From Devosia insulae DS-56 (GTDB lineage Bacteria > Pseudomonadota > Alphaproteobacteria > Rhizobiales > Devosiaceae), in assembly GCF_000970465.2 (NCBI RefSeq), contig NZ_LAJE02000051.1, positions 1 through 34,740 of the forward strand: a stretch of DNA of 34,740 nt, in the 5' to 3' direction. The notes below the pieces were generated by a model. It was not told the origin of the DNA, did no database searches, and saw only the letters and a program-made list of their open reading frames with translations. This document shows positions 8,954 to 18,017 of the stretch, in pieces; within the stretch, counting starts at the first letter, position 1; every line of letters begins with the position of its first letter. The translations under genes and the position numbers were made by a program.

Positions 8954-10728
8954 GCCGGCACCGGGGCGTAGCTCAGCACCACGTCGGACAGCACCAGGTC
9001 CAGCACGGTGTCGGAGTAAAGCAGGATCGACGTCTCTGCCCGCGGCCGACCGGAGACCGGAGCGGCGTTCGCCAGCCGGTCGAGCACCGCGGCGGGCAGG
9101 GACGCCTCCACCAGGCGGAACTGGGTGTTGCCTTCGGCCACGGCGCCTTGGAGCAGGTCGCCGGATACCGGCGCGGTGCCGGAATGGAGGACGATCCGGG
9201 GCGGCCGATAGGGCCGGTCCTCGCGGTGGAAGGCCTGCACCAGCAAGGGGCGCAGCTGTTCGAGCGGGCTGTCGGCGGCAAGCCAGCTGGTGCCGCGATC
9301 GGTGCTGACCCGGGGCGTGCCTGGGGTGTCGGCAGAGGAGGGGTCGGCGGCGTGCCACAGCGCGGCGCCCTTGGTCAGGCGGATCGTGGCCCAGATCGGC
9401 AGGCCGGCCGGCAGCAGCAGCGTATCGGCATGCTCGAATTCGAGCCAGTCGGTGTAACCGGCGGGGGTCTGGCGCACGACCGGCGTGCCGATAATGCCGC
9501 CGGGCTGGCCGGCGGCATCACTGCGCAGTTCGAGCACGATTTCGCTCGCCTCGGGGGTGTCGAGGCGTAGTGCGAGGCTCGCCAGTGGCACCGGTGCGGA
9601 CGCTGCCTCTCCTCGTCGCGCCGCGATTGGCAGCCGCGCCGCCAGCATGCGATCGAGCGTGGCGCGGAGGCCACGGCCCGGGAGCGTGTAGACGGCGGGT
9701 TCAGAGCCGCCGTTCAGCGCCCGGCCCAGGAGTTTCGCGGTGATGGTCGCCCGCACCGTGCTCGGGCGGCGTGCTGCGGGGGCGTCGAACACTACCGGCA
9801 CAGGCCTCGCCGCGAGGCGCAGTTTCAGGGGATCGGGTCCGAACGGCCGAACCAGATATTCGCCGCTCAGGCGGCGCGCTGTGACTTCCAGGCGGGCGCT
9901 GCTTTCGGTGGTGAAGTCCAGCCGCAACGGCAGCGTCAGCGTGCCGGGAGGAACGGCGGGAAGTGTATCGCTCAGCCGACGCTGCGCGATCGGCAGGAAG
10001 CTCACCGTCTGGATGCCGCTGCCTGGCAGCAGGACGTCCGGGTTGCTCCAGAGCGGGGTGGGAGGTGTGCCCTCGAGGGTGATTGCAAGGTTGCGGGGCG
10101 CCGCGGCAATGGCGACACGAGTGATGGTCGGTACCACCGAGAGCGGCTCGAGCGAGGTGGCGTCGTCGCCCTTGGCGCGCTGGAACAGCCATGTCGTGCC
10201 CGGCAGGTCGGGCAGCCGCAGCAGGTAGCGCGAGCCGCCGAGCGGATCGACGCTCATGCCCTCGAGCGGCGAGCCGAACATCTTGGTCGCCGGCCCGAGT
10301 GGGGGCGAGGACAGGATGGGCGGTCCGGGTTGGCCGCCTTGCAGCGGGCGCACGACGGTGCGGAGCACCGGCGGGGGAACGGTCGTGGCGGGAGGGGTGG
10401 CGAAGCTCATCTCGACCTGGCGCAGGCGCGCGTGGGCCGGCAGGTTGAGGATCACCCCTTCGCCACCGGGGCCACGGACGGTCGAGTAATCCGTCACGTC
10501 AACGGTGAGGTCACCGACCCGGAACGCCAGTTCTGCCGAGGTCAGGGCGATCTCGTCCATGCCCGGAAGGTAGGGCAGGGCGAATTCCCGCAACTGGGTG
10601 CCGCCGGCCTCGTCGGGGAAGTCGATGACGTCGATCGCCGGCGGCTCGGAGGAGCCGAAAACATAGAGCTGCAGCGCCAGCGGGGCGATGTCGGCGGCAT
10701 AGAACAGCGCGCGCAGGTTCGCGTTCAT
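8950..10728 (-). CDS. Beta-rich CIS protein with jelly-roll-like domain, unknown
   Basis: This 592-residue protein has no signal peptide. Most of it looks strand-rich with proline- and threonine-rich links. Residues about 400-480 contain ELRSDAAGQPGGIIGTPVV, then TLLLPAGLPIWATIRLTKGA and a later STDRGTSWLAADS, which match by eye the choice-of-anchor type jelly-roll domains of surface proteins (PGg-ig-pvv, then l-aGlpiWa, then DrGtsW). It is likely a structural or adhesive component on the baseplate or collar. The start at 10728 is coupled to the previous stop; a longer frame upstream is a shadow of other genes. The next gene starts within its stop codon (ATGA). Confidence 0.7.
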   Translation of the reverse strand: MNANLRALFYAADIAPLALQLYVFGSSEPPAIDVIDFPDEAGGTQLREFALPYLPGMDEIALTSAELAFRVGDLTVDVTDYSTVRGPGGEGVILNLPAHARLRQVEMSFATPPATTVPPPVLRTVVRPLQGGQPGPPILSSPPLGPATKMFGSPLEGMSVDPLGGSRYLLRLPDLPGTTWLFQRAKGDDATSLEPLSVVPTITRVAIAAAPRNLAITLEGTPPTPLWSNPDVLLPGSGIQTVSFLPIAQRRLSDTLPAVPPGTLTLPLRLDFTTESSARLEVTARRLSGEYLVRPFGPDPLKLRLAARPVPVVFDAPAARRPSTVRATITAKLLGRALNGGSEPAVYTLPGRGLRATLDRMLAARLPIAARRGEAASAPVPLASLALRLDTPEASEIVLELRSDAAGQPGGIIGTPVVRQTPAGYTDWLEFEHADTLLLPAGLPIWATIRLTKGAALWHAADPSSADTPGTPRVSTDRGTSWLAADSPLEQLRPLLVQAFHREDRPYRPPRIVLHSGTAPVSGDLLQGAVAEGNTQFRLVEASLPAAVLDRLANAAPVSGRPRAETSILLYSDTVLDLVLSDVVLSYAPVPA

Positions 10729-11303
10729 GACGCCAACACCGTTACGTCGGGAACCGGAGTGACGATGAGGCCCTCGTCGCTGGGCGGTGGTAGTGCGGGC
10801 CAGATCTCGGCATCGAGCTCCAGCGTCAGGCTGCCCGTGAGGTCGCCGGCAGCATTGGGCGCGGCCGTAGACGTCCCACCGGTAAGGGCACTGCGCCACA
10901 CGCGAAAGCCCTGGTCCGAACCGCCAGTCGCGAAGGCGTCGCCGTTGCCGACGCTGGGATCGGCCAGCAGGTGCGCCACCGCGGAGATGTCTTCGAGCAG
11001 CTTCGCCCGGGCGGCGTTGCGTGCGTCGTCGTCGCCGTCGTCGGACGGGCGGCGGAGGAAGGCCAGCGTCGCGTTCAGGCGGACGGGCAGGACGCGCCGG
11101 CTTTTCGGCGCGGTCGTGGGGTCGAGGATGGTGGTGTAGCCGGGGGAAAAACCGCTGGTCGGGGTGAAGCTGCTGAGCGCGATGGCAACCCGCCCCTCGC
11201 CAGCGCCCGGGACAAGCGGCGGGCCGGCGCCCACCGTCAGGTCGGGTCGGCCGGTGACGCCCGCCACGATCGCTGCAAGTCTGGCCTCGAGATCGCCCAG
11301 CAT
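10725..11303 (-). CDS. Unknown CIS protein, possible tube terminator/cap
   Basis: This is a 192-residue protein. A helix at the start (LGDLEARLAAIVAGVT) is followed by strands and a helix-rich middle: VLPVRLNATLAFLRRPSDDG, then AKLLEDISAVAHLLADPSVG and GSDQGFRVWRSALTGG, ending in GSLTLELDAEIWPALP. The overall pattern, length and position resemble tail terminators and the N-terminal domain of Afp16/Pvc16 caps (DUF4255), but the match is by eye and weak. The ATG at 11303 lies 6 bp after the fibre-like gene; its stop overlaps the next start (ATGA). If it is not the terminator, no terminator is present in the window. Confidence 0.5.
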   Translation of the reverse strand: MLGDLEARLAAIVAGVTGRPDLTVGAGPPLVPGAGEGRVAIALSSFTPTSGFSPGYTTILDPTTAPKSRRVLPVRLNATLAFLRRPSDDGDDDARNAARAKLLEDISAVAHLLADPSVGNGDAFATGGSDQGFRVWRSALTGGTSTAAPNAAGDLTGSLTLELDAEIWPALPPPSDEGLIVTPVPDVTVLAS

Positions 11304-11309
11304 GACGGC

Positions 11310-13040
11310 TCAGCCGCCGCCGGGGACAAAGAAGCGGCCGCCCGGCTGGGTGACGGCACCGCTGACGTCGATGCCGCTGCCGCGGGTGACCTCCCACCGC
11401 TTGACCGCGCTGTTGAGCGCCAGGTTGGAGTCCTTCTGGACCTTGGCGGCGCTGTCGCTGATCTCGGTTCGCATCAACGCCACGATGCGTGCGCTCTCGG
11501 CGTTAATCCTGCCGTTGACATCGAACTGATTGAGCTTATTGGTGACGGTGGTCTCGATCCGGTTCGTCAGGCCAAGGGTGGCTGCCTCCACCGAACTCGA
11601 GATGCGGCCGTCGAGGCTGACCAGCTGTTTGGTCACTTCCTCGGCAGCCATGGAGCGGATGGTGCCCATCCTGGTGTCGAGGCCGCTCGCCACACCGGTG
11701 GCAATCAGGGGGCCCAGCGACGCATCGAGGCTGTTGCTCTTTTGTTTGAACTGGTCTGTGAGCCAAGCCTGCTGGTCGACCCTTATCGCCTCTGCGCCTT
11801 GCTTGATCTGGGCGGTGATACTGGCGGGCAGAGCATCGACCTTCAGCTGCATGCCGGCGAGCCGCGTATCAAGCGATTGCGACAGCGGAGCGATCCCCTC
11901 GCTCACCGTGGTGCCGACCTGCTGCTTGATGCTGGTGTTGAGACGCTGCTCGAGGGTGGCGACGCGGGTATCGACCGCGGCGCCGACGCGCTGGTCGAAA
12001 TTGGCCAGCTGGGCGGTGACGCTGGACTTCGCCTCCTGGCGCGCTGCTTCGGTGGCCGCCGTGCGGGTTGCGGTAATCTGGCTGGTGAAATCCCCTTTGA
12101 GGCGCGTCTCCGCGTCGGCCACCAGCGTGCCGACAGCGGTCAGGCTGCGGTTGCTGCCGAGGGTGACTTTCTGGTCGATCTGGGTCGACAGGCTGTTCGA
12201 CAGGGCGGTGTCCGCGTCGATGAGCTCGGTGCGCAGTCCGGCCAGGCGCGTCGTGGTGTCGTTGACGAACCGGTCGTTGAGCCGCGTCTCGAAATCGGCG
12301 AAGCGGCCGTCGAGCACCGCACCACTGACCCCGCCGGCTGTGGGCAGCTGCAGCTCCTTCAGCTTGAGCTCCAGCTCCTTGAACCGCTGGCTGTCGACGC
12401 CCTTCAAGCCGGCGGCGATATCGTTGAGCTTTTTGACCTCGGTCCTCAGCCCGGAGACGTCGATCAAGGCTCCGGTCGCGGCGTCGGTGAGCTGACCGCG
12501 GAACTGCAGCACCTCGTCGAAATTCTTGCTCAACGTCGACTGGCTGGTGGCGATGCCCGTCACCGTGGCGCGCAGGCCCTCGAGGCCGCGGAAGCGACCC
12601 TCGAAGTCGATGAGCTTGGTGGCGCGTTCGAGTTCCTTGGTGACCGAGAGGTCGATGCGGGTCGTCTGATTTTCGACCCGCTCGCGCAGCGCCGCGACCT
12701 CACTGCGCAACTCGCTGACCGACTTCTGCAGGCTGGCCATGGCCTGCCGGGTCGAGATCGGATCGCTGCCGCCGGTCGAAAGACGAGCCTGCAGGTCGGC
12801 ATCGAGCCAGCTCAGCGACACCTCGCCGTTATGGGCGTGGTCGGTGCGCGAATAGGACTGGGAGAGCGTCCCCTCCACGTCGCGGTCCTGCTCGGCGTCG
12901 ATGGTCAGCAGCGCATTGAGGACCGAAACCAGCTGGTTCCAGTCGGCGGCGCTGACGGTCATGCCGCGCGATTTGCTGCCCAGCTTGGCGACGGTGGTGG
13001 CGAGTTCGGCGATCTGCCTGGCGCGGGGTCCTGCGGGCAT
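11310..13040 (-). CDS. Fibre-like protein 2, long coiled coil
   Basis: This 576-residue protein has a helical start with SAADWNQLVSVLNALL (D33-W34-N35), then TDHAHNGE with H68-A-H70, matching the module in the preceding protein. From about residue 95 to 540 it is a long, low-glycine, heptad-rich helix with SLQKSVSELRSEVAALRERV near 105-125 and many alternating threonines, alanines and leucines. It ends in a Gly-rich tail, PGGRFFVPGGG. Such long trimeric coiled coils fit tail fibres or whiskers. It starts 3 bp after the preceding stop, with AGGGG upstream. Receptor binding, if any, would require a head domain, and none is obvious here; it may be a stalk or collar instead. Confidence 0.7.
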   Translation of the reverse strand: MPAGPRARQIAELATTVAKLGSKSRGMTVSAADWNQLVSVLNALLTIDAEQDRDVEGTLSQSYSRTDHAHNGEVSLSWLDADLQARLSTGGSDPISTRQAMASLQKSVSELRSEVAALRERVENQTTRIDLSVTKELERATKLIDFEGRFRGLEGLRATVTGIATSQSTLSKNFDEVLQFRGQLTDAATGALIDVSGLRTEVKKLNDIAAGLKGVDSQRFKELELKLKELQLPTAGGVSGAVLDGRFADFETRLNDRFVNDTTTRLAGLRTELIDADTALSNSLSTQIDQKVTLGSNRSLTAVGTLVADAETRLKGDFTSQITATRTAATEAARQEAKSSVTAQLANFDQRVGAAVDTRVATLEQRLNTSIKQQVGTTVSEGIAPLSQSLDTRLAGMQLKVDALPASITAQIKQGAEAIRVDQQAWLTDQFKQKSNSLDASLGPLIATGVASGLDTRMGTIRSMAAEEVTKQLVSLDGRISSSVEAATLGLTNRIETTVTNKLNQFDVNGRINAESARIVALMRTEISDSAAKVQKDSNLALNSAVKRWEVTRGSGIDVSGAVTQPGGRFFVPGGG

Positions 13041-13043
13041 GGC

Positions 13044-13982
13044 TCACCCCTTGAACGCGATGAGGGCGCCGGCGCCGGCGGCCCGGTCGAGCAGGTGGTG
13101 GTAGCCGATCTCGGCGCCGTAGCTGGTGGCCTGGTTCTTTTTGTAGAGCTGGACGTAGTCGTTGACCTTGGTCACGGCGGGGGTGTCCTGCAGCGCCGGC
13201 GTCGTCTGGATGAGCTCGTTGATGTCCATCATGATGAGCTCGTGCACGTTCTTTTTCTTCTTCACATAGTCCTTGGGCGGGGTGGTGATCTGCTGGTCGA
13301 TCTCGTCGAGCTTGTCGTAGATCAGCTTGATCTTGTCCTGCGGGATGTTCTGGCCGGCAGGACTGTCGAAGATGACCTGCACGTCCTTGCGCAGGCGCAG
13401 CGACTCGATCTGGCGCTGCAGTTCGGCCAGCGCCCGCGACATGGTTTCGAGCAGCGTCGCGAAGTTGCCGCTCATCTCCTCGATCTTGTCGGCGAGCTCG
13501 GGGTGGTCGTGGCCAACGGGCGAAACGAGCCGCGTCAGGTCGGAGGTGTTGCTGGCCAGGTCGCGCACTGCGCCGGTCAGCGTGTTCCAATCGGCCGAAC
13601 GAATGGCTTCGCCCGGTGTCTTGCTGGCAAGCGGGGCCAGCGACTCGTAGGCGGCGGCGCTGCGTTCGGCCACCGGTGTGAGGTTGGCTTCGGCGGTCTC
13701 GGCGATCGGGGTGTTCCGGAACTTGCTGGGATCGATCATCACCGTGACGGTCGTCGGCCCGACCGGCAGGATCTGGATCGGCCGCTTGAGCACCGGCAGG
13801 ATGACGTTGGGGTGCTTGACGACGATCTCATAGGGGCCGGGATCCAGCTTGGGGATGCGGATCGTGCCGTCGAGGTAGGGCTTCACCTTCAGGATGTTGA
13901 GGGTGACCGGATTGTAGAGTTCGACCTCGAGGTCCCGGTTTACCGCCGGGAAGCCCACGATGCTCATGTTCAGTTCACTCAT
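13044..13982 (-). CDS. Fibre-like protein 1 with DWN...HxH module and coiled coil
   Basis: This 312-residue protein begins with a small strand-rich domain, residues about 1-85, resembling a carboxypeptidase-regulatory or transthyretin-like fold (ELYNPVTLNILKVKPYLDGT, ending in the PGPYEIVV turn). A helical module with D131-W132-N133 and H158-D-H160 follows, then a heptad-rich coiled coil, LETMSRALAELQRQIESLRL, near 175-200. A lysine-rich stretch, KDYVKKKKNVHEL, lies near 238-250. The HxH motif is typical of metal-coordinating phage fibre tips and tail-fibre collars. The ATG at 13982 has GGAGG 5 bp upstream. The next gene carries a related module, so the two probably form a shared fibre or fibre-anchor assembly; not certain. 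Confidence 0.7.
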   Translation of the reverse strand: MSELNMSIVGFPAVNRDLEVELYNPVTLNILKVKPYLDGTIRIPKLDPGPYEIVVKHPNVILPVLKRPIQILPVGPTTVTVMIDPSKFRNTPIAETAEANLTPVAERSAAAYESLAPLASKTPGEAIRSADWNTLTGAVRDLASNTSDLTRLVSPVGHDHPELADKIEEMSGNFATLLETMSRALAELQRQIESLRLRKDVQVIFDSPAGQNIPQDKIKLIYDKLDEIDQQITTPPKDYVKKKKNVHELIMMDINELIQTTPALQDTPAVTKVNDYVQLYKKNQATSYGAEIGYHHLLDRAAGAGALIAFKG

Positions 13983-14003
13983 TTTCGCCTCCGGATCCCG
14001 TGA

Positions 14004-14459
14004 TCAGCCGAACGGGAAATCGATCTGCCAGAAAAACGTCACGTCCTGCCCGTTGCGCAGCGTCACGGGCTCGAAGATCACCTGGTTGTAGAGCGTGTCC
14101 CCGGCCAGCAGCCCGGCTTCGCTGACGCCGGCAATTTCGCGGCTGGGCGAGAAGCGGGCCGAGACGTTGACGCGCACGAAGCCGGCGAGATCGTCCTTGA
14201 TCTCAAAGCTCTCGGGCGGCAGCGCCGTGCTCAAGGCAGCATCGGGGATGGCGAGCGCGGCATCGGGCGGGGTCAGCGCCAGCAGTTCGGAATTGCCCGG
14301 CTCGCCGGCGAAGCCGATGCCGATGCTGTCGATCCGGCCGGCGCCGCCAATGCCGGCAAACAGGTTGGCAATGAGGCGCGCGCCGCCGCGCAGCACCATG
14401 TTGGTGGTGTCGCGCTCAGCGACGAGACCGCCGTCAGCCGAGCGGACCTGCAGCACCAT
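14004..14459 (-). CDS. Fibre-associated/baseplate-peripheral small protein
   Basis: This is a protein of about 151 residues if it begins at the ATG at 14459, 17 bp after the preceding stop. The sequence VLQVRSADGGLVAERDTTNM followed by VLRGGARLIANLFAG resembles the first domain of many phage tail-fibre or fibre-connecting proteins, where a strand pair precedes a helix. The C-terminus is strand-rich, VIFEPVTLRNGQDVTFFWQI. No good ribosome-binding site precedes the ATG; an alternative ATG at 14540 would overlap the previous gene by 65 bp. It lies between the tail-I gene and the fibre genes. Confidence 0.6.
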   Translation of the reverse strand: MVLQVRSADGGLVAERDTTNMVLRGGARLIANLFAGIGGAGRIDSIGIGFAGEPGNSELLALTPPDAALAIPDAALSTALPPESFEIKDDLAGFVRVNVSARFSPSREIAGVSEAGLLAGDTLYNQVIFEPVTLRNGQDVTFFWQIDFPFG

Positions 14460-14475
14460 GCGGCCGCGAGGCGCG

Positions 14476-15789
14476 CTATTCGAACCGGGCTGTGCCAAGG
14501 CCACCCTCCCCAAGACGGAAACCAAAATCGAACCGGTCATTGCGTCCGGCAGGGCCCTGCTCGGGGTCGAGCAGGACCCAGGGACGCCAATGGCGGACCT
14601 GTTGGCGCTGCACTTCCTCGAAGGGCGCGAAGCGGACCACTGCCCGCACACCTGCGGCGTGCAGTGCGCCGATGCTGCGCTCGAGCGCGTCGGCAACCAG
14701 CTGGTGCGGACGCATCGGCAGGTCGACGCCTGCCGGCTCGCTGACGATGGTGCGCGGCACGACGACTTCGAACGAGGCTGCCTCGCGCTCGCGCCAGCTC
14801 ATCTCGAGCTGGCCAATCGGGCCAGCCGGGAACAGGGCGTGGTCGAAGCTGGTCTCGTCGAACATCCCCTCGCGCAACGCGTCATCGGCGAGGGCGAAGG
14901 AGAAATGGTCGAGCCCGCGAACGTCATAGAGGCCAAGGCTGAAGTAGATCCATTCGCTGGGGCCGCGAGGCAATGGCGGGACCTGTGCGACCGGGTCGAA
15001 CTGTGCTTTGTCGAACGAAGTGCCGAGGACGAAGCCCGACAGGCTTTTCAGCCTGGCGCTGACATCCTCGCCGTTTAGTGTTGCCGTCAGCGTCCGGTCG
15101 GTCGCGTCGCGGGGGGCGATGACCAGTTCAGAACCGGCGTCGATGCGGTCGGGGAACAGGATCATGTCGCCGGTGGTGAGGTTGGCGATGAGCGGCGCCG
15201 TCGTCCGCCGGCCGCCCAGCCCGACAAGCCGCAGCGTCGGAATGGCGTGATCGAGGCCGGTATTGGTCTCGGTCCAGCGGAACAGGGCGGGGACCAGCCC
15301 ACCGCGAGCCCGCAAGGTCGGGCTGCCGCGCGGCCGCTCAGGGAACTCCTCCAGCGCGAGCGGCTTGAACCGCGGGCGTTGCTTTGGAGCTGTCCAGGGA
15401 TCGGCGACCGGGTTCTCGACCAGTCCGGGCATGAACACCGACGAACAGGCATCCTCGGCATTGCGCAGGTAGGTCTCGACGAACAGCCGGATATCGGCAG
15501 GGGCAAGGGCGCCCGAGAGCATGGCCTCGACCAGCGGCAGCAGCCGGGCACGGAGCGTTTCGAGCGTCTCATAGGGCAGCGCCTCCACCCCGCACAGCGC
15601 CGCGATCTTCTTGAGATCCTCCAAGCTATAGGCCTGGTTGACCCAGTGGGTGCGGCGCAGGCGTTCGATGTCCTCCTGGATAGCGTCGTATTGGAGGGCG
15701 AAGGCCGCGACGAGCTCGGCGATCACGCTGTCTTTGGCGATGCTGTAGGGCGCCGGCAACAGCTCGAGGATGCGGTCCAGCGTGTTCAT
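14476..15789 (-). CDS. Baseplate/tail protein I-like
   Basis: This 437-residue protein has a helical N-terminus resembling P2 gpI and CIS baseplate proteins that follow the J gene: LDRILELLPAPYSIAKDSVI, then QYDAIQEDIERLRRTHWVNQ and LEDLKKIAALCGVEALPYET. Residues about 100-437 are strand-rich with LDHAIPTLRLVGLGGRR and PSEWIYFSLGLYDVRGLDHF. The tail-I protein partners J in the wedge and bears the fibres. Its start overlaps the J stop (ATGA). The order of gp25, J, I is the same as in P2 phage tails and many CIS loci. Confidence 0.82.
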   Translation of the reverse strand: MNTLDRILELLPAPYSIAKDSVIAELVAAFALQYDAIQEDIERLRRTHWVNQAYSLEDLKKIAALCGVEALPYETLETLRARLLPLVEAMLSGALAPADIRLFVETYLRNAEDACSSVFMPGLVENPVADPWTAPKQRPRFKPLALEEFPERPRGSPTLRARGGLVPALFRWTETNTGLDHAIPTLRLVGLGGRRTTAPLIANLTTGDMILFPDRIDAGSELVIAPRDATDRTLTATLNGEDVSARLKSLSGFVLGTSFDKAQFDPVAQVPPLPRGPSEWIYFSLGLYDVRGLDHFSFALADDALREGMFDETSFDHALFPAGPIGQLEMSWREREAASFEVVVPRTIVSEPAGVDLPMRPHQLVADALERSIGALHAAGVRAVVRFAPFEEVQRQQVRHWRPWVLLDPEQGPAGRNDRFDFGFRLGEGGLGTARFE

Positions 15790-17531
15790 TGCCTGAGCTC
15801 CACGGCAATGACCACGAACTGCTGGTTGCCCATGACCTCAAACGGCGGAGCGTTCACCGCGATGGTCACGAACTGGTCGAGCGCCGTCAGCGTGACGCTG
15901 AGCTGCAGCGGGTCGATGGCAAAGCGCGTGTCATCCCGCAAGGCGCCGAGGATCGAGTTGGCATCGACGCTGAGGCCCGGCCGCAAGGTCCTGGCATAGG
16001 CGGTCAGCCGCTCCTTGAGCTCAGTGCGGATCTCCTCCAGCGAGGTCCCACCGATCGGCGTGGCGCCAATCGAGGCGCGCAGCTCGACGCGAACCAGCGG
16101 ACCGGCGGGGCCAAGCGGATCGGCATAGGTCAGCGTGCCGAAGCCGATATCCTTGTCGTCCAGCACGACTCCTGAACCTTCCTCGGGCTGGAAGTCCGCG
16201 CCATCGGCGGTCGGCTGCCCCAGCGGTCCGATGCCGAGGGTCAGGTCGGCGATGCGCGGGTCGCCGAGTAACGCTGCCACCACCGGCTTGCTCCGCACCA
16301 GCTGGCCCACCGGCTTGTCGCGGACATATGCCACCAGCTTGGCCCTGACCCCGCGCTTGATCTCTTCGATCTCCGGAGCGGTGCGGGACGAACCGGCCAG
16401 CACCAGCGTGACCAGCGCGGCGAGCCTGGTGACCGCGGCTTGCTGCTGGATCACCTTGATGCCGGCGGGCCGCAGCTCCTCGATGCGTTTTTTCACAGTG
16501 TCGGGCAGTTCGGACAACGGCTCCCTGAGCTGCACCGACACCGCGATCTCGCCGGCGACGCCGTTGGGCATCTCGACGATCGAGACGCTGGTGACGTCGG
16601 GCAATGCCAGGAGGCCGTGCCGCATGGATTCGAGCGTGCCTTTGTTGGCGGCAATCAAGGCATCGCGGGTGCGGGCGCGCAGCGCCTCGTCGCTCTCGTC
16701 GGCGGTCGAAAGCACGGTCGCTTCTTCGTTGCTGACGCTCTCGATGCCGGCAATGGCGCGCTGCACCACTGAGAGCTCGCCGACCTCGACCGCCCGGGTC
16801 GAGCGCAGCGCGCCCTGCACCCGAACCTTGGCAACACTCTCGCCGGCCTGCATGTCGAAGCGTTCGCTGGTGATGTAGCGCACCTTGTCGGCGACATCGG
16901 TGACCAGCGTGCCGGCGGGTATGCTGATGCTGCCGGTGGCGCTGGCGCGGCGGGTGAAGGTCACGGTGCCCACCGCATGGCCGGCGCGGAAGCGCTGGCG
17001 GTCGAGCAGCGCTACGACCTGGTCGAGCGAGGAGCCGGTTGCGGTTTCGACGAAGGCGCTGTCATAGGCAATGCCGAGCTGGACGTAGAGGCCGGCCAAC
17101 TCACGGCTCATCGCTTCGACGATGGTGCGGGCAACGCTGCCGACATTGAGATCGGTGATCGGCGTCGGTTCGGCGCTGCGGGGGTAGTAGTTGACCGTCA
17201 GGGTGGAGCCGGGGGCCGGCTTGCGCTTGGCCAGTGGGCGGAACCGGATGCCGTCATAGACATCCGGGTCGGTGGCGGCCGGGATCAGCTCGTACTCGTT
17301 CAGCGAGAACAGCACCTCAACCGGCTCGGCGCCCGGCTGCGGCACGGACCAGCCGCGCACCACCGACACCCGACGGGCCGGGCGGGCGGTGAACATGATG
17401 TCGGGGATGACGACCGGGCGGGCATCGGGGTCGTAAGCGGCGACCTGGTGGTGCTCGGCGGATACGCCCTTGGTCAGCGTGGTCAGCACGTCCTGCACGA
17501 TATCGGGATAGCGGCGGACGACGAAGCTCAT
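15786..17531 (-). CDS. Baseplate wedge protein J-like (gp6 family)
   Basis: This 581-residue baseplate J-like protein makes the inner wedge of the baseplate. The core is visible as AGLYVQLGIAYDSAFVETAT, then SLDQVVALLDRQRFRAGHAV and GSISIPAGTLVTDVADKVRY, the family's standard segment in which an entry domain leads into a beta-strand pair. NEEATVLSTADESDEALRAR follows, matching the DE-x-LR motif of J proteins. The C-terminal 250 residues are less typical, with two strand-helix units (IEEIKRGVRAKLVAYV and SLEEIRTELKERLTAYARTL) that look like a repeated domain. The start overlaps the gp25 stop and the stop overlaps the next start, so three baseplate genes are translationally coupled. Confidence 0.9.
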   Translation of the reverse strand: MSFVVRRYPDIVQDVLTTLTKGVSAEHHQVAAYDPDARPVVIPDIMFTARPARRVSVVRGWSVPQPGAEPVEVLFSLNEYELIPAATDPDVYDGIRFRPLAKRKPAPGSTLTVNYYPRSAEPTPITDLNVGSVARTIVEAMSRELAGLYVQLGIAYDSAFVETATGSSLDQVVALLDRQRFRAGHAVGTVTFTRRASATGSISIPAGTLVTDVADKVRYITSERFDMQAGESVAKVRVQGALRSTRAVEVGELSVVQRAIAGIESVSNEEATVLSTADESDEALRARTRDALIAANKGTLESMRHGLLALPDVTSVSIVEMPNGVAGEIAVSVQLREPLSELPDTVKKRIEELRPAGIKVIQQQAAVTRLAALVTLVLAGSSRTAPEIEEIKRGVRAKLVAYVRDKPVGQLVRSKPVVAALLGDPRIADLTLGIGPLGQPTADGADFQPEEGSGVVLDDKDIGFGTLTYADPLGPAGPLVRVELRASIGATPIGGTSLEEIRTELKERLTAYARTLRPGLSVDANSILGALRDDTRFAIDPLQLSVTLTALDQFVTIAVNAPPFEVMGNQQFVVIAVELRQ

Positions 17532-18013
17532 AGCGCCAACTCGAACGTCAGGGACAGGGGGTCGTCGTCATGCAGCGGCTCTACCGCGAGCGTGATGCGC
17601 AGGGTGTCGGCGAAGCCTGGCACCGGCTCGACCAGCAGCGAGGTCAGCGCCTTGACCCGGTGCTCCTGCCGCACTGCCTCGATGACGTAGAGGCGCGCCA
17701 GATGGCGGGTGGTGTCATTGCTGGTCTCACCGATCAGCGTGACGAGGCGCGAGCCATAGTCGGGGTGGCCGAGCGGCGCGAGCGACCCCTTGAGGGTGAG
17801 CAGCCGCAGCACCAGGGCCTGGGCGAGATTGGCCCGCCCGGCGACCGTGTCGATGTCGTCCTTACCGCTGGTTCGAGTCCCGATCATGCCGGGAGCCAAT
17901 TTCAGGTCGAGCGTGCCCCAGCTATCGGCGGCGTCGAGCGGCGCGCGCGACGGCGTGCCGTTGTAGCGCGTCATCGCCAGGTCGGTCGAAACGAGGGGTG
18001 TGCCTGCCGCCAT
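17528..18013 (-). CDS. Baseplate wedge protein (gp25-like)
   Basis: This 161-residue gp25/gpW-family protein joins the baseplate to the first sheath ring. The family core is seen as ANLAQALVLRLLTLKGSLAP followed by HPDYGSRLVTLIGE; the LxTxxGE...PxYGs pattern is the hallmark of gp25. The C-terminus has alternating strands, FADTLRITLAVEPLHDDDPL. I use the ATG at 18013, which has GGTGGG about 8 bp upstream; a GTG at 18025 that overlaps the PAAR stop is possible and would add four residues. Its stop overlaps the next start (ATGA). Confidence 0.88.
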   Translation of the reverse strand: MAAGTPLVSTDLAMTRYNGTPSRAPLDAADSWGTLDLKLAPGMIGTRTSGKDDIDTVAGRANLAQALVLRLLTLKGSLAPLGHPDYGSRLVTLIGETSNDTTRHLARLYVIEAVRQEHRVKALTSLLVEPVPGFADTLRITLAVEPLHDDDPLSLTFELAL

Positions 18014-18017
18014 GCCG

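Noticed and set aside
8950-11397. Extended 815-codon version of the beta-rich protein
   Set aside because: The extra N-terminal part overlaps the preceding gene in another frame and is arginine-rich; the ATG at 10728 coupled to the previous stop is a better start.
10971-14003. Very long plus-strand open frame of 1010 codons opposite the fibre genes
   Set aside because: It is antisense to several coupled genes with recognisable domains; its translation is low-complexity (Arg, Gly, Asp, Val-rich) and typical of shadow frames in GC-rich DNA.
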